A program made the translations under genes and the position numbers. This document shows, piece by piece, positions 8,531-17,709 of a stretch of 64,000 bases of DNA; within the stretch, counting starts at the first letter, position 1; each line of letters starts with the position of its first letter. This stretch comes from JAVVEG01 sp041751425 (GTDB lineage Bacteria > Pseudomonadota > Gammaproteobacteria > Pseudomonadales > Pseudohongiellaceae). The DNA is taken from contig JBGSXL010000017.1 in the NCBI GenBank assembly GCA_041751425.1, positions 132,686 to 196,685 on the forward strand, given 5' to 3'. A model generated the notes under the pieces. The model saw only the letters and a list, made by a program, of their open reading frames with translations. It was not told where the DNA came from and ran no database searches.

Positions 8531-10045
8531 TCAGGTCGCCAAGGCCCGCATCAAATTATTATAGTCCTCTGCCAGATCCTGCGAGGATAGCTTCAATTTC
8601 TTGATCTGTTTGCACGCATGTAACACAGTTGTGTGGTCGCGTCCGCCAAAGGCATCGCCAATTTCCGGCAAGCTGTGATTGGTCAACTCCTTCGACAAAC
8701 ACATAGCCATCTGGCGGGGTCTGGCCACAGATCTATTCCTGCGTTTGGACAACATGTCACCCATCTTGATTTTGTAGTACTCGGCAACCGACCGTTGAAT
8801 ATTTTCAATCGTGACCAGTTTGTCGTGCAGGGCAAACAAATCTTTCAACGCCTCGCGCACCAGTTCCAGATCGATTTGCCGACCAACAAAACGCGCATGC
8901 ACAATTACCTTTTTTAGTGCGCCTTCAAGCTCACGAACATGTGAACGCAAGCGTTGCGCAATAAACAGTGCGGCATCGCTGGGTAACTCGATATTAGATT
9001 GCGCCGCCTTGTTGATGAGAATAGCTGCACGCGTCTCCAGCTCCGGCGGCTCCACAGCGACAGATAAACCCCAACCGAACCGGGATTTGAGCCTTTCTTC
9101 TAAACCATTGATTTCTTTATGATATCTATCGCTGGTGAGAATGATCTGTTGACCACCCTCAAGCAGCGCATTAAAGGTATGGAAAAACTCTTCCTGGGAG
9201 CGCTCTTTACCTGCGAAGAACTGAATGTCATCAATCAGCAGTGCATCCACTGAGCGATAGTAGCGTTTGAACTCATTAATGGCATTGAGTTGCAACGCGG
9301 TAACCATGGTAGCCACGAATGTCTCAGAATGCAGATAAACCACTTTGGCGTTCGGTTTTCTGGCAACCAGAAAGTTTCCTATCGCATGCATCAAATGTGT
9401 TTTGCCCAATCCCACGCCGCCATAAATAAACAGGGGGTTATAGGCCCCACCCGGGTTCTCTGCTACCTGCATGGCAGCAGCTCTGGCCAACTGGTTTGAC
9501 TTGCCCTCGATGAAATTGTCGAACGTATTATCCGGGTTGAGAGAGCCCTTATGGCGTAGCTTCCCCTCAATCAGTACTTCCATGTTTCTGGAGGAACGAC
9601 GAATCACGCTGCCGGACGGAGCCACCAATGGAGAGCCCGCCGATTTTATGTCTTGATACGATGCAGGGGAGGCAATCCGCGGCATTGTCTGCGGCGTAGC
9701 CATCTGAACTCCAGAACCCGCCTCTGAATCACCGCCATTCAGATAACCATTTGGCGTCGAGGGGTTTTCTTCAGTCAGATTAGGTTGAGATTCCCGCGAC
9801 CCAATCTCAAGAACAACTTTGACCTGTTGCCCGCCACAGCTATCAAGCAGGAGTTCGATGATCCGGGGCAGAAACTTATCCTTCACCCAATCGAGCACGA
9901 ACCTGTTAGGAGCAAAAAGCGTCAGCTCAGTACCACTGCTTTCAGCTTGCAGCGGCCTGATCCAGGTGTTGAACTGTTGCGAAGGTAGTTCATTCTTTAA
10001 GTGGGTAACACAGCTTTGCCAATTTGTTGCGAACACGCTTTTCAC
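8531..10045 (-). CDS. dnaA: Chromosomal replication initiator DnaA
   Basis: AAA+ initiator that binds DnaA boxes and melts the origin. The protein has 504 residues. Domain I includes the QQFNTWIRPLQ segment. A variable linker of about 90 residues follows. Walker A is GGVGLGKTHLMH at about 209-220, and the Walker B region is LLIDDIQFFAGKE. The C-terminal DNA-binding domain IV carries GGRDHTTVLHACKQI, the box-recognition signature. The start is a GTG at 10045 preceded by AAGGCA. A perfect DnaA box (10106-10114) lies 61 bases upstream, which makes autoregulation plausible. The gene is divergent from rpmH across the origin-type intergenic region. Confidence 0.98.
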   Translation of the reverse strand: MKSVFATNWQSCVTHLKNELPSQQFNTWIRPLQAESSGTELTLFAPNRFVLDWVKDKFLPRIIELLLDSCGGQQVKVVLEIGSRESQPNLTEENPSTPNGYLNGGDSEAGSGVQMATPQTMPRIASPASYQDIKSAGSPLVAPSGSVIRRSSRNMEVLIEGKLRHKGSLNPDNTFDNFIEGKSNQLARAAAMQVAENPGGAYNPLFIYGGVGLGKTHLMHAIGNFLVARKPNAKVVYLHSETFVATMVTALQLNAINEFKRYYRSVDALLIDDIQFFAGKERSQEEFFHTFNALLEGGQQIILTSDRYHKEINGLEERLKSRFGWGLSVAVEPPELETRAAILINKAAQSNIELPSDAALFIAQRLRSHVRELEGALKKVIVHARFVGRQIDLELVREALKDLFALHDKLVTIENIQRSVAEYYKIKMGDMLSKRRNRSVARPRQMAMCLSKELTNHSLPEIGDAFGGRDHTTVLHACKQIKKLKLSSQDLAEDYNNLMRALAT

Positions 10046-10493
10046 TGCCTTGTTTTATTGTTATGGGGAAAACTTGAGGGGTGATAATAGCGCGGTAAAA
10101 CAAAGTTATCCACATCCCGCAAGCGTTAATTGCAGTATTTTCTCTCCATTTTTTATGTTTTATTTTCAATGCGTTACGAAATCTTCGCTGAAAAAACCCG
10201 ATCGAATATTTCGCAAAATCCTGCTCGTGGACAAATCCGGCAACTTATAACAAGCTGTGGATAACTTGTGGCTAAGCACGTATAAAACAGAAGTCTATTG
10301 ATATACAAGCACCTGCATTAGTTGCCACCGTCCGCCCGCAAAACTAATGCGATAAACATGCAGCATTTATTGCAAAACGCGCGCAAACCAACTAGAATTC
10401 GCGCTCTTTTTTAAAACGGCGTTTATCCAATCACCAAAAAGTCCTTCTGAACATAGCCTGGGGTCGCCCGGGTCGTAAACCTGGAAAGCAATC
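10046..10493. other. oriC: Origin-type dnaA-rpmH intergenic region with DnaA boxes
   Basis: A 448-base gene-free stretch at the switch from minus-strand to plus-strand genes, the position of the functional origin in Pseudomonas. It holds two perfect DnaA boxes: TTATCCACA at 10106-10114 and its complement TGTGGATAA at 10256-10264. A one-mismatch copy (TGTGGCTAA) is at 10267-10275 and a weaker TTATCCAAT at 10423-10431. Between the boxes is a T-rich stretch (about 10137-10170) that could serve as an unwinding element. The right end also carries the rpmH promoter. Gene orientation on both sides favours this as the main origin, but a second cluster lies at 14.6-15.0 kb. Confidence 0.8.
10370..10398 (+). 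promoter_or_regulatory. Sigma-70 promoter for rpmH-rnpA
   Basis: TTGCAA (10370-10375), a 17-base spacer and TAGAAT (10393-10398) give a good vegetative promoter. Transcription would start near 10405, about 90 bases upstream of rpmH. Confidence 0.6.
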
Positions 10494-10628
10494 ATGAAAA
10501 GAACATTTCAACCAAGTTTGATCAAACGCGCCAGAACTCATGGTTTCCGTGCTCGTATGGCTACCCGTGGTGGTCGTCTGGTTATCAAAAGACGTCGCGC
10601 ACAAGGTCGAGTCAAACTCACAGCCTGA
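10494..10628 (+). CDS. rpmH: 50S ribosomal protein L34
   Basis: A 44-residue, highly basic protein of the large ribosomal subunit. It begins MKRTFQPSLIKRARTHGFRA and ends RVKLTA, an almost complete match to the gammaproteobacterial L34 pattern and exactly its normal length. The ATG at 10494 gives that N-terminus. rnpA follows 78 bases downstream, the conserved rpmH-rnpA arrangement. Confidence 0.97.
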   Translation: MKRTFQPSLIKRARTHGFRARMATRGGRLVIKRRRAQGRVKLTA

Positions 10629-10706
10629 TTGTGTCTTCACTCCGGGCGTTACGGAAACTAAAATGTGCCGCCCGGTAACCACCTTCAAGAAGACTAAATA
10701 CCGCAA

Positions 10707-11114
10707 GTGTCTACTCCTGGCTTGAGCTATCGCTTTGAAAAAAAGCTTCGGTTGCTCAAAGCCGCCGACTTTCAGATTGTCTTCAAACAGGCGCGCTACA
10801 AAGTGTCTCGCCAAACTATACTTGTGCTGGCAATCGACAACCATCTTGAATTTCCCCGTCTGGGTCTGGTTATCGGCAAAAAAAACATCGCTAAGGCTGT
10901 CCATCGAAATCGGGTAAAACGCTTGTTTCGGGAATCCTTCAGACAGAATCAACATTTGCTCAAGAGCTTGGACATCGTTATCCTAGCGCGCAGTGGTTTG
11001 GGTTCCTTGGAAAACAACCAGATTTCCCAGCAGATTGATCAGCTTTGGCGTGACCTGTTGGAAAAAACTCATAAAGCGCAAAGCAACGCCGGAAAAGACA
11101 CTCATGCTGGATAA
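10707..11114 (+). CDS. rnpA: Ribonuclease P protein component
   Basis: Protein subunit of RNase P, which together with the RNA subunit removes 5' leaders from pre-tRNAs. The protein has 135 residues; the family is usually 110-135. The RNR signature is visible as HRNRVKRLFRESFR at about residues 66-79. The start is GTG at 10707, giving MSTPGLSYRFEKKLRLL, the usual beginning just before the conserved F-x-x-R-L-L segment. The 3' end overlaps yidD by 11 bases, suggesting translational coupling. The last 25 residues are polar and poorly conserved. Confidence 0.96.
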   Translation: MSTPGLSYRFEKKLRLLKAADFQIVFKQARYKVSRQTILVLAIDNHLEFPRLGLVIGKKNIAKAVHRNRVKRLFRESFRQNQHLLKSLDIVILARSGLGSLENNQISQQIDQLWRDLLEKTHKAQSNAGKDTHAG

Positions 11115-11406
11115 GGCCGCCATCAAACTGATTTGGGTTTACCAAAGCACTTTTAGTTTGCTGATAGGCAACCAGTGTCGCTTCTACCCCACCTGCTCGC
11201 ACTACACACAGGAAGCGATACAAATCCACGGGTTGGTAAAGGGCAGCTATCTCGGTGCCAAGCGCATACTATCCTGTCATCCATGGCATCAGGGCGGTAT
11301 TGACCTGGTCCCCGGCAGCACCAGCACAAACACGACCGACTTACCTGAAACACAAACTCACACAGAAAACCCAACCCTTTCCAAGCCACGGAACAGTAGT
11401 CATTAA
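11104..11406 (+). CDS. yidD: Membrane protein insertion efficiency factor YidD
   Basis: A small protein of 100 residues that assists YidC-dependent membrane insertion, acting at the inner membrane through an amphipathic N-terminus. Family motifs are clear: CRFYPTCSHYTQEA with two conserved Cys, GSYLGAKRILSCHPW with the third, and GGIDLVP. The frame is open from 10993, but the ATG at 11104 (MLDKAAIKLIWVYQ) matches the family start and overlaps the end of rnpA. The roughly 28-residue Thr/Ser/Pro-rich tail after GGIDLVP is not conserved. yidC follows two bases after the stop. Confidence 0.95.
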   Translation: MLDKAAIKLIWVYQSTFSLLIGNQCRFYPTCSHYTQEAIQIHGLVKGSYLGAKRILSCHPWHQGGIDLVPGSTSTNTTDLPETQTHTENPTLSKPRNSSH

Positions 11407-11408
11407 AA

Positions 11409-13115
11409 ATGGATTCAATCAAATATATTATTCTTGGCGGTCTAGCCATTGTTTCATACCTGCTACTGCTCGCATGGCAGGCTGATTATCCTAATGTGCC
11501 GCAAAGTGCTGTCAGCCCGGCTATCAGTCAACCAGAATCCGATATCCCCGTGCCATCATTGAACTCCGGTGATACACCCTCGGTGGCAACCCCGGCCGCT
11601 CCAAACCCAGATATCCCCGTTGTTCCGACGGCGTCAGTTGTAACCACAACACAATCCGCATCTGGCAATCTCATCAATGTCCGCACCGATGTGCTAAACC
11701 TGAGCATAGACCCTACGGGCGGAGATATTGTCTTTGCATCTTTGCCAGAGTTCCGCACACAGATTGATGTAGAAGATGATCCTTTCGTTGTATTGGAAAG
11801 TGGTTCACTGCGCACTTATGTTGCACAAAGCGGACTTATCGGTCGCCATGGTATCGACAATAATGCGCGACCTGTTTACAGCCCCACACAGGATAGCTAC
11901 ACGATGGTTGAGGGCGACAATTCGCTTGTCGTAAGTCTCAACTACACCGACGCAAATGGTGTACAGGTTGTGAAAAGGTATCACTTCGAACGCGGCAGCT
12001 ACCTGATCAATGTCGAGTATGAAGTAAATAATCTGAGCAGCACGCCCTGGCAGGCGAATCTGTTCGGTCAGATTAAGCGCAGCAACTTCGCCGACCCAAG
12101 TCAAAGCAGCGGTTTCGGGATGGCTTCTTTTCTTGGCTTCGCAACCACCTCACCAGATGACCCTTACGACAAGGTGAGTTTCGGCGATATTGATGGGGGA
12201 CGCTCCAGTATTGAAATGAACGGCGGTTGGATTGCATTCAGCCAACATTATTTCCTCTCAGCATGGATACCATCAGAAGGCAGCACTAACAGTTTTACTC
12301 TGAGAAAAAACAATCTTAATGAGTACATTGGTGGTTTCACGAGCACTGAATTCGTCGTTGCGCCGCAATCAACATCGACGCAAAGCGCACAGTTCTATGT
12401 TGGTCCCAAAGACCAATACAGCCTACGAGAAATATCGAGCAACCTGGATCTGACGATAGACTATGGTTGGTTGTGGTTTGTCGCCTCACCAATCTACTGG
12501 TTGCTTACGAAAATAAATTCCTTCGTTGGTAACTACGGTGTATCAATCCTGTTACTGACTCTGTGTGTCAAAGCTATTTTTTACAAATTGTCTGCCACCA
12601 GTTATCGCTCCATGGCAAACATGCGTCGCGTTATGCCGAAGATGGCGCAGCTGAAAGAGCGCTACGGCGATGACAAAATGAAACTGCAGAAAGCAACGAT
12701 GGAGTTGTATCAGAAAGAAAAAATAAATCCATTCGGCGGATGTTTGCCAATGCTAGTGCAGATGCCGGTTTTTATCGCACTGTATTGGGTGTTGATGGAA
12801 AGCGTTGAACTCAGGCACGCGCCATTCATGCTGTGGATCGATGACCTATCCGTGATGGATCCTTTCTTTGTTCTACCATTGCTGATGGGCGCATCAATGT
12901 ATGCGCAATCACTGCTCAGCCCGGCACCAGCAGATCCGATGCAAGCGAAGATTATGCGTTTCATGCCTGTGGCGATGACTGTGTTTTTTCTGTGGTTTCC
13001 GGCGGGACTGGTACTGTACTGGTTGGCAAACAGTGTGCTTGGTATCGCACAGCAGTGGTATATCACGCATAAAATAGATGCTGAATATGCGGCAAAAGAA
13101 GCAAAAAATCACTGA
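11409..13115 (+). CDS. yidC: Membrane protein insertase YidC
   Basis: Inner-membrane insertase that works alone or with SecYEG. The protein has 568 residues, in the range for gammaproteobacteria (E. coli 548). An N-terminal transmembrane helix (residues 3-22) is followed by a Pro/Thr/Val-rich linker (about 30-75). The large periplasmic beta-sandwich domain runs to about residue 340. The conserved five-helix core follows, with YGVSILLLTLCVKAIFYKLS, the positively charged YRSMANMRRVMPKMAQLKERYG loop, and NPFGGCLPMLVQMPVFIALYW. It is two bases downstream of yidD. mnmE follows after 82 bases. Confidence 0.98.
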   Translation: MDSIKYIILGGLAIVSYLLLLAWQADYPNVPQSAVSPAISQPESDIPVPSLNSGDTPSVATPAAPNPDIPVVPTASVVTTTQSASGNLINVRTDVLNLSIDPTGGDIVFASLPEFRTQIDVEDDPFVVLESGSLRTYVAQSGLIGRHGIDNNARPVYSPTQDSYTMVEGDNSLVVSLNYTDANGVQVVKRYHFERGSYLINVEYEVNNLSSTPWQANLFGQIKRSNFADPSQSSGFGMASFLGFATTSPDDPYDKVSFGDIDGGRSSIEMNGGWIAFSQHYFLSAWIPSEGSTNSFTLRKNNLNEYIGGFTSTEFVVAPQSTSTQSAQFYVGPKDQYSLREISSNLDLTIDYGWLWFVASPIYWLLTKINSFVGNYGVSILLLTLCVKAIFYKLSATSYRSMANMRRVMPKMAQLKERYGDDKMKLQKATMELYQKEKINPFGGCLPMLVQMPVFIALYWVLMESVELRHAPFMLWIDDLSVMDPFFVLPLLMGASMYAQSLLSPAPADPMQAKIMRFMPVAMTVFFLWFPAGLVLYWLANSVLGIAQQWYITHKIDAEYAAKEAKNH

Positions 13116-13197
13116 CATAAAAAAGTTAAAAAAGACACGTGCTTCTTTAGTGGACTAAGCCATCTTAAAAGGCTGTAGTATTTTAGCAGGCAGAACT

Positions 13198-14601
13198 ATG
13201 TTAGCGCCGGCAGATAATGACACTATTTGCGCAATAGCCACATCTCCCGGAAGAAGTGGTGTGGGTATTGTTCGAGTGTCAGGTCCGCGCAGTCTTGCAA
13301 TAGCCGAATCTATTCTTGGTTTCAAACCACAACCCCGTCACGCTCATTTCGGTAAATTCCATTCCGGCAATGCTGAAATTCTGGATCTGGGTATCGCGCT
13401 ATTTTTTCCTGCGCCTAACTCATTCACCGGTGAGGACGTCTTCGAGCTGCAGGGGCATGGTGGTTTTTATGTCCTGGACAACTTGTTAAAAGAAACTCTC
13501 TTGCTTGGTGCTCGTCTCGCACGCCCTGGTGAGTTTTCAGAGCGCGCATTCATCAACGACAAAATGGATCTGACTCAAGCGGAAGCTATCGCCGATTTGA
13601 TTGACTGTAGTTCTGCTCAAGCCGCAAAAAGTGCAATGCGGACTTTACAGGGTGATTTCTCACAGTTAATTAATTCCCTGTGCGAAGCAATCACGGAGGT
13701 GCGCGTTTATGTGGAAGCGGCCATAGACTTTTCCGAAGAGGAAATCGATTTTCTCAGCGAAGGAAAAATTGCAGAGAAGCTGGCTGACGTTATCTCGCAG
13801 CTGGAGAGTGTACTTGATCAGGCCACTCAGGGAGCCATTCTGAAAGAGGGCATGTCTGTTGTCATCGCCGGTAAACCCAATGCTGGAAAATCCAGTTTGT
13901 TGAACGCGCTTGCCGGCAAAGAAACAGCAATAGTAACGGAGATAGCCGGAACCACCAGAGACATTCTCAGCGAGCAGATTAATATCGATGGCATGCCTCT
14001 GCATATAACTGACACGGCCGGTCTGCGAGCCAGTGACGATGTTGTAGAGCAGGAAGGAATACGACGCGCGTTGGCTGCAATTCAGACAGCGGACAGAGTG
14101 CTGCTGGTTGTCGACTCATCGTTAGACGATGTACAACTCAAGGATCTGCCGGATTTCTTCACTGCACTGGGCTTCGGACAACTGAGCGAAGCATTAGATC
14201 CACCACGGTTGACCATCATTCACAACAAGATAGATTTGCGGGGTGAGGAGCCGGCAAGCAATCTTATAGATGGTTCCGACACATCTGCCCCGGTCATCAT
14301 TAAACTATCCGCCAAACAGAAAACGGGCTTGCAATTATTGCGACAACATCTGAAAGACGTAATGGGGTTTCACACAAGCGGTGAGGGTGGTTTTATTGCC
14401 CGCAGCCGTCATTTGGAAGCGCTGCGGAAAGCCAGGGAGAACCTGCTGCAGGCGCAGAACCAACTGCTGAACGGTCGCGCCGCTGAACTGGTGGCCGAAG
14501 ACCTGCGTCACGCTCACAAGCATCTGGGTGAAATTACCGGAGAATTCACCACGGACGATTTGTTAGGAAAAATCTTCTCCAGCTTTTGTGTTGGTAAATA
14601 G
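13198..14601 (+). CDS. mnmE: tRNA modification GTPase MnmE
   Basis: GTPase that with MnmG installs the 5-carboxymethylaminomethyl group on wobble uridine 34 of several tRNAs. The protein has 467 residues (E. coli 454). The N-terminal folate-binding domain begins DTICAIATSPGRSGVGIVRVSG. The G domain has G1 GKPNAGKSSLLNAL near residue 222, G2 in the GTTRD stretch, G3 DTAGLR and G4 NKID. The C-terminus is FCVGK, carrying the conserved catalytic-loop Cys of the C-(I/L/V)-G-K motif. Its partner mnmG lies downstream across an origin-like spacer. Confidence 0.98.
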   Translation: MLAPADNDTICAIATSPGRSGVGIVRVSGPRSLAIAESILGFKPQPRHAHFGKFHSGNAEILDLGIALFFPAPNSFTGEDVFELQGHGGFYVLDNLLKETLLLGARLARPGEFSERAFINDKMDLTQAEAIADLIDCSSAQAAKSAMRTLQGDFSQLINSLCEAITEVRVYVEAAIDFSEEEIDFLSEGKIAEKLADVISQLESVLDQATQGAILKEGMSVVIAGKPNAGKSSLLNALAGKETAIVTEIAGTTRDILSEQINIDGMPLHITDTAGLRASDDVVEQEGIRRALAAIQTADRVLLVVDSSLDDVQLKDLPDFFTALGFGQLSEALDPPRLTIIHNKIDLRGEEPASNLIDGSDTSAPVIIKLSAKQKTGLQLLRQHLKDVMGFHTSGEGGFIARSRHLEALRKARENLLQAQNQLLNGRAAELVAEDLRHAHKHLGEITGEFTTDDLLGKIFSSFCVGK

Positions 14602-15075
14602 CTGTTTCACTCAATATTTGGCCACAGATCCATCGCAGCAGAGCATTCCTTGAAAATATTTTCCTTTGTGAAACCTGTTGATAAGTCGCTGTTTTCGGTG
14701 CACAACTTTTGGAATAATTTCCGCTGAAAATTCTCCTGTGGATAATAAAGCTTTTGCTGCACAGCAAGCTAAAAGCTTTTACTCAGCTTAAACAGCTCTT
14801 ATCCAAAGGCTTATACTTATTCTAACTTATTGTTTTTTATTAAAATTAAATGGTTGTTAACAGAAAAGACGTTTACCATAATCATTAACAGTATTAAAAG
14901 TCTTTAAGTATTTTAACTATTTATATCTACTTATTATTTACTTGAAGCGAATAACTTAAGCTGTGGATTATTTCGAAAATTAGTACTTCAAATTTGGAAC
15001 TGAAGGCTTATACTTGTCAGCCCGTTTCCCAGGCTTGATTCTTTAGCCCGATTTGACTTGATTGTCAGGTGCAAG
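14602..15075. other. Second DnaA-box cluster upstream of mnmG (alternative origin-like region)
   Basis: A 474-base gene-free region between mnmE and mnmG, the position of oriC in E. coli and Vibrio. It contains one perfect DnaA box (TGTGGATAA, 14737-14745). Three one-mismatch boxes are at 14676-14684 (TGTTGATAA), 14799-14807 (TTATCCAAA) and 14962-14970 (TGTGGATTA). A strongly AT-rich block spans about 14811-14955, resembling an unwinding element. Two box clusters flanking an AT block look like an enteric-type origin. Whether it is active, or a relic that titrates DnaA or regulates mnmG, cannot be told from sequence. Confidence 0.65.
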
Positions 15076-17001
15076 ATGGATTTCTCGAAAAAATACGATG
15101 TGATTGTGGTTGGTGGTGGCCATGCCGGCACAGAGGCAGCTTTGGCAGCTGCGCGCACTGGCGTGCAAACGCTATTGATTACCCACAACATCGAAACACT
15201 GGGGCAAATGTCGTGTAATCCGGCCATCGGTGGTATTGGCAAAAGTCACCTGGTGAAAGAAATCGATGCTTTGGGTGGCGCCATGGCGAGAGCTACGGAT
15301 TTGGGCGGCATTCAGTTTCGCGTTTTGAACAGCAGCAAAGGCCCGGCAGTACGAGCAACCAGGGCCCAGGCGGATAGGGTTCTGTACAAAGCTGCCGTAC
15401 GTAACATGTTGGAAAACCAACCAAATCTCGATATTTTCCAGCAGGCAGTCGATGATTTGATAGTGCAGGGTGAAACCGTACAGGGCATAGTGACCCAGAT
15501 GGGATTGCGCTTTTACGCACAGCGCGTGGTGTTAACCACGGGAACGTTCCTCGGCGGCAAAATTCATATCGGTATGGAGAATCATTCCGGAGGCAGAGCG
15601 GGGGATCCACCTTCGATAGCGCTGGCGCAACGACTACAGGAATTACCATTCAACGTTGGTCGCCTGAAAACCGGAACACCACCACGCATTGATGCCCGTT
15701 CCGTTGATTTTTCGGTGATGCAGGCGCAAGGCGGCGATACACCTGTTCCGGTGATGTCTTATCTGGGTAAACCCGAAGATCACCCGGAACAGGTCAATTG
15801 TTATATCACGGCAACCAATGAGCGCTGTCACGATATCATTCGCTCCGGTCTTGACCGCTCGCCCATGTACACAGGTGTCATCGAAGGGTTGGGTCCGCGC
15901 TATTGTCCTTCGATTGAGGACAAGGTCATGCGCTTTGCGGACAAGACCTCCCACCAGATTTTTGTTGAACCGGAAGGGCTGCAGACAACAGAACTTTACC
16001 CCAACGGCATTTCGACCAGCCTGCCGTTCGATATTCAGATCCAAATGGTAAGACAGATCAAAGGGTTCGAGAATGCGCATATCACCCGTCCGGGCTATGC
16101 CATTGAGTACGACTTTTTTGATCCACGCGACCTGAACTATTCACTGGAAACCAAATTCATCAAAGGTCTGTACTTCGCCGGGCAAATCAATGGCACAACC
16201 GGTTATGAGGAAGCTGCGGCACAGGGGCTGCTTGCAGGCCTGAATGCAGCGCTGGCTGCACAAGGGAAAGAGAGTTGGTGTCCCCGCAGAGATCAGGCTT
16301 ACATTGGTGTGCTGGTTGACGATTTGATTACACTTGGCACCAATGAACCCTATCGCATGTTTACCAGCCGCGCCGAATACCGTTTACTGCTCAGAGAAGA
16401 CAATGCGGATCTGCGCCTGACCACTATAGGCCGCGAACTGGGTTTGGTTGACGATGCCCGTTGGGCTGCCTTTAGCGCCAAGCAGGATGGGATCAATGAA
16501 GAGTTGCAACGCCTGAAATCTATTTGGGTGCAACCCGGCACCTCCAAAGCTGCACAAATTAACCCACTTTTGGAAAAACCAATCAGCCATGAGTACAGCC
16601 TGGCAGACTTGTTGGCGCGCCCGGGTGTCACATATAAGGAATTGTGTGAAGCTGCGAACTGCCCGGCACTATTGCCGGAAATCCTGGTTGCTCCTCTAAC
16701 AAAACAAATAGCTGAACAGATAGCAGAACAGGTTGAGATTCATATCAAGTACAAAGGCTATATCGATCGCCAGGAAGATGATATTCAGAAACTTAAACGC
16801 CAGGAGAACACACCACTACCTGCTGATTTCGATTACCAGCAGATGCAGGGTTTATCCAACGAGCTGAAGCAAAAGCTGTTGGCAGCAAAGCCTGACAGCA
16901 TCGCCCGGGCCAGCAGGATACCCGGCATCACACCAGCGGCCATTTCGTTGCTGCTGATCTATCTGAAGAAACATCAGGCAGTACATAAGAAAACAGCGTG
17001 A
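15076..17001 (+). CDS. mnmG: tRNA uridine-5-carboxymethylaminomethyl(34) synthesis enzyme MnmG (GidA)
   Basis: FAD-dependent partner of MnmE in wobble-uridine modification. The protein has 641 residues (E. coli 629). The dinucleotide-binding motif is VVGGGHAGTEAALAAAR near the N-terminus. The conserved QMSCNPAIGGIGKSHLVKEI and GTFLGGKIHIG segments are present, as is the PGYAIEYDFF region. I chose the ATG at 15076 (MDFSKKYDVIVVGGG), preceded by AGGTG, over a TTG six codons upstream. The stop overlaps the rsmG start (GTGA), so the two are translationally coupled. Confidence 0.97.
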   Translation: MDFSKKYDVIVVGGGHAGTEAALAAARTGVQTLLITHNIETLGQMSCNPAIGGIGKSHLVKEIDALGGAMARATDLGGIQFRVLNSSKGPAVRATRAQADRVLYKAAVRNMLENQPNLDIFQQAVDDLIVQGETVQGIVTQMGLRFYAQRVVLTTGTFLGGKIHIGMENHSGGRAGDPPSIALAQRLQELPFNVGRLKTGTPPRIDARSVDFSVMQAQGGDTPVPVMSYLGKPEDHPEQVNCYITATNERCHDIIRSGLDRSPMYTGVIEGLGPRYCPSIEDKVMRFADKTSHQIFVEPEGLQTTELYPNGISTSLPFDIQIQMVRQIKGFENAHITRPGYAIEYDFFDPRDLNYSLETKFIKGLYFAGQINGTTGYEEAAAQGLLAGLNAALAAQGKESWCPRRDQAYIGVLVDDLITLGTNEPYRMFTSRAEYRLLLREDNADLRLTTIGRELGLVDDARWAAFSAKQDGINEELQRLKSIWVQPGTSKAAQINPLLEKPISHEYSLADLLARPGVTYKELCEAANCPALLPEILVAPLTKQIAEQIAEQVEIHIKYKGYIDRQEDDIQKLKRQENTPLPADFDYQQMQGLSNELKQKLLAAKPDSIARASRIPGITPAAISLLLIYLKKHQAVHKKTA

Positions 17002-17693
17002 ACAGGGAAAAGGTTCTTAGCGAAGGACTGGAGGCAATGCATATTTCCCTGCAGCAAGCGCAGCAACAACAGTTGCTGAACTATCTGGATCTGCTGCAAA
17101 AATGGAACAAGGCCTTCAACCTGTCGGGTATCAGAGAAGAGACATTGATGGTGTCTCGCCACTTGCTTGACAGCCTGACGCTACACTCCTTCATTGCTGA
17201 CATGAGTAAAGAAAAAGGGAACAAGCGTTTGCGGGTGATCGACGTCGGCACAGGTCCGGGGCTGCCGGGAATACCGCTGGCAATCTGTTTTCCTGGTGTG
17301 GATTTTGTTCTGCTGGACAGCAACGGCAAAAAAACACGGTTCGTATTTCAAGCTAAAGTGGCTCTGCAACTGACGAATGTCAGTGTGGAAAATTGCCGGG
17401 TAGAGCACTATCAAAGGCAGGCGCAAATTGATATTGTCCTTAGCCGGGCTTTTTCTTCCCTGGCGGAAATGGCGACTAAAACCGCTCATCTGCAGAGCCC
17501 CAACAGCGCAGAACCTTTGTACTGGCTGGCGATGAAAGGGGTATATCCGGAAGCTGAAATAACTCAGTTACCCGCGACAGTTGCTGTTGAAAGAGTGCTG
17601 CGAGTGCAGGTACCTGGCGACACCGGAGAAAGACACATCGTCGAGATGATTAACAGGCAGGCTGGGCCCGACTCGGTGCTCAAAAACGCATAG
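16998..17693 (+). CDS. rsmG: 16S rRNA (guanine527-N7)-methyltransferase RsmG (GidB)
   Basis: Methylates N7 of G527 in 16S rRNA using S-adenosylmethionine. The protein has 231 residues (E. coli 207). Motifs are LQKWNKAFNLSGIR, the SAM-binding VIDVGTGPGLPGIPLAI, and VLLDSNGKKTRFV. The GTG start at 16998 overlaps the mnmG stop. An internal Met at residue 14 is a possible later start, since the family-conserved region begins only after it. parA follows 16 bases downstream, so mnmG-rsmG-parA-parB is probably one operon. Confidence 0.96.
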   Translation: MNREKVLSEGLEAMHISLQQAQQQQLLNYLDLLQKWNKAFNLSGIREETLMVSRHLLDSLTLHSFIADMSKEKGNKRLRVIDVGTGPGLPGIPLAICFPGVDFVLLDSNGKKTRFVFQAKVALQLTNVSVENCRVEHYQRQAQIDIVLSRAFSSLAEMATKTAHLQSPNSAEPLYWLAMKGVYPEAEITQLPATVAVERVLRVQVPGDTGERHIVEMINRQAGPDSVLKNA

Positions 17694-17709
17694 AACCCAA
17701 AAAACAAAA

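Noticed and set aside
13128..13143. CACGTG core before mnmE as a further parS site
   Set aside because: The flanks do not match the parS arms; only the central hexamer is shared. The same holds for CACGTG at 48795.
15058..15075. TTG at 15058 as the mnmG start
   Set aside because: It adds six non-family residues and lacks a ribosome-binding site, whereas the ATG at 15076 has AGGTG and the family N-terminus.
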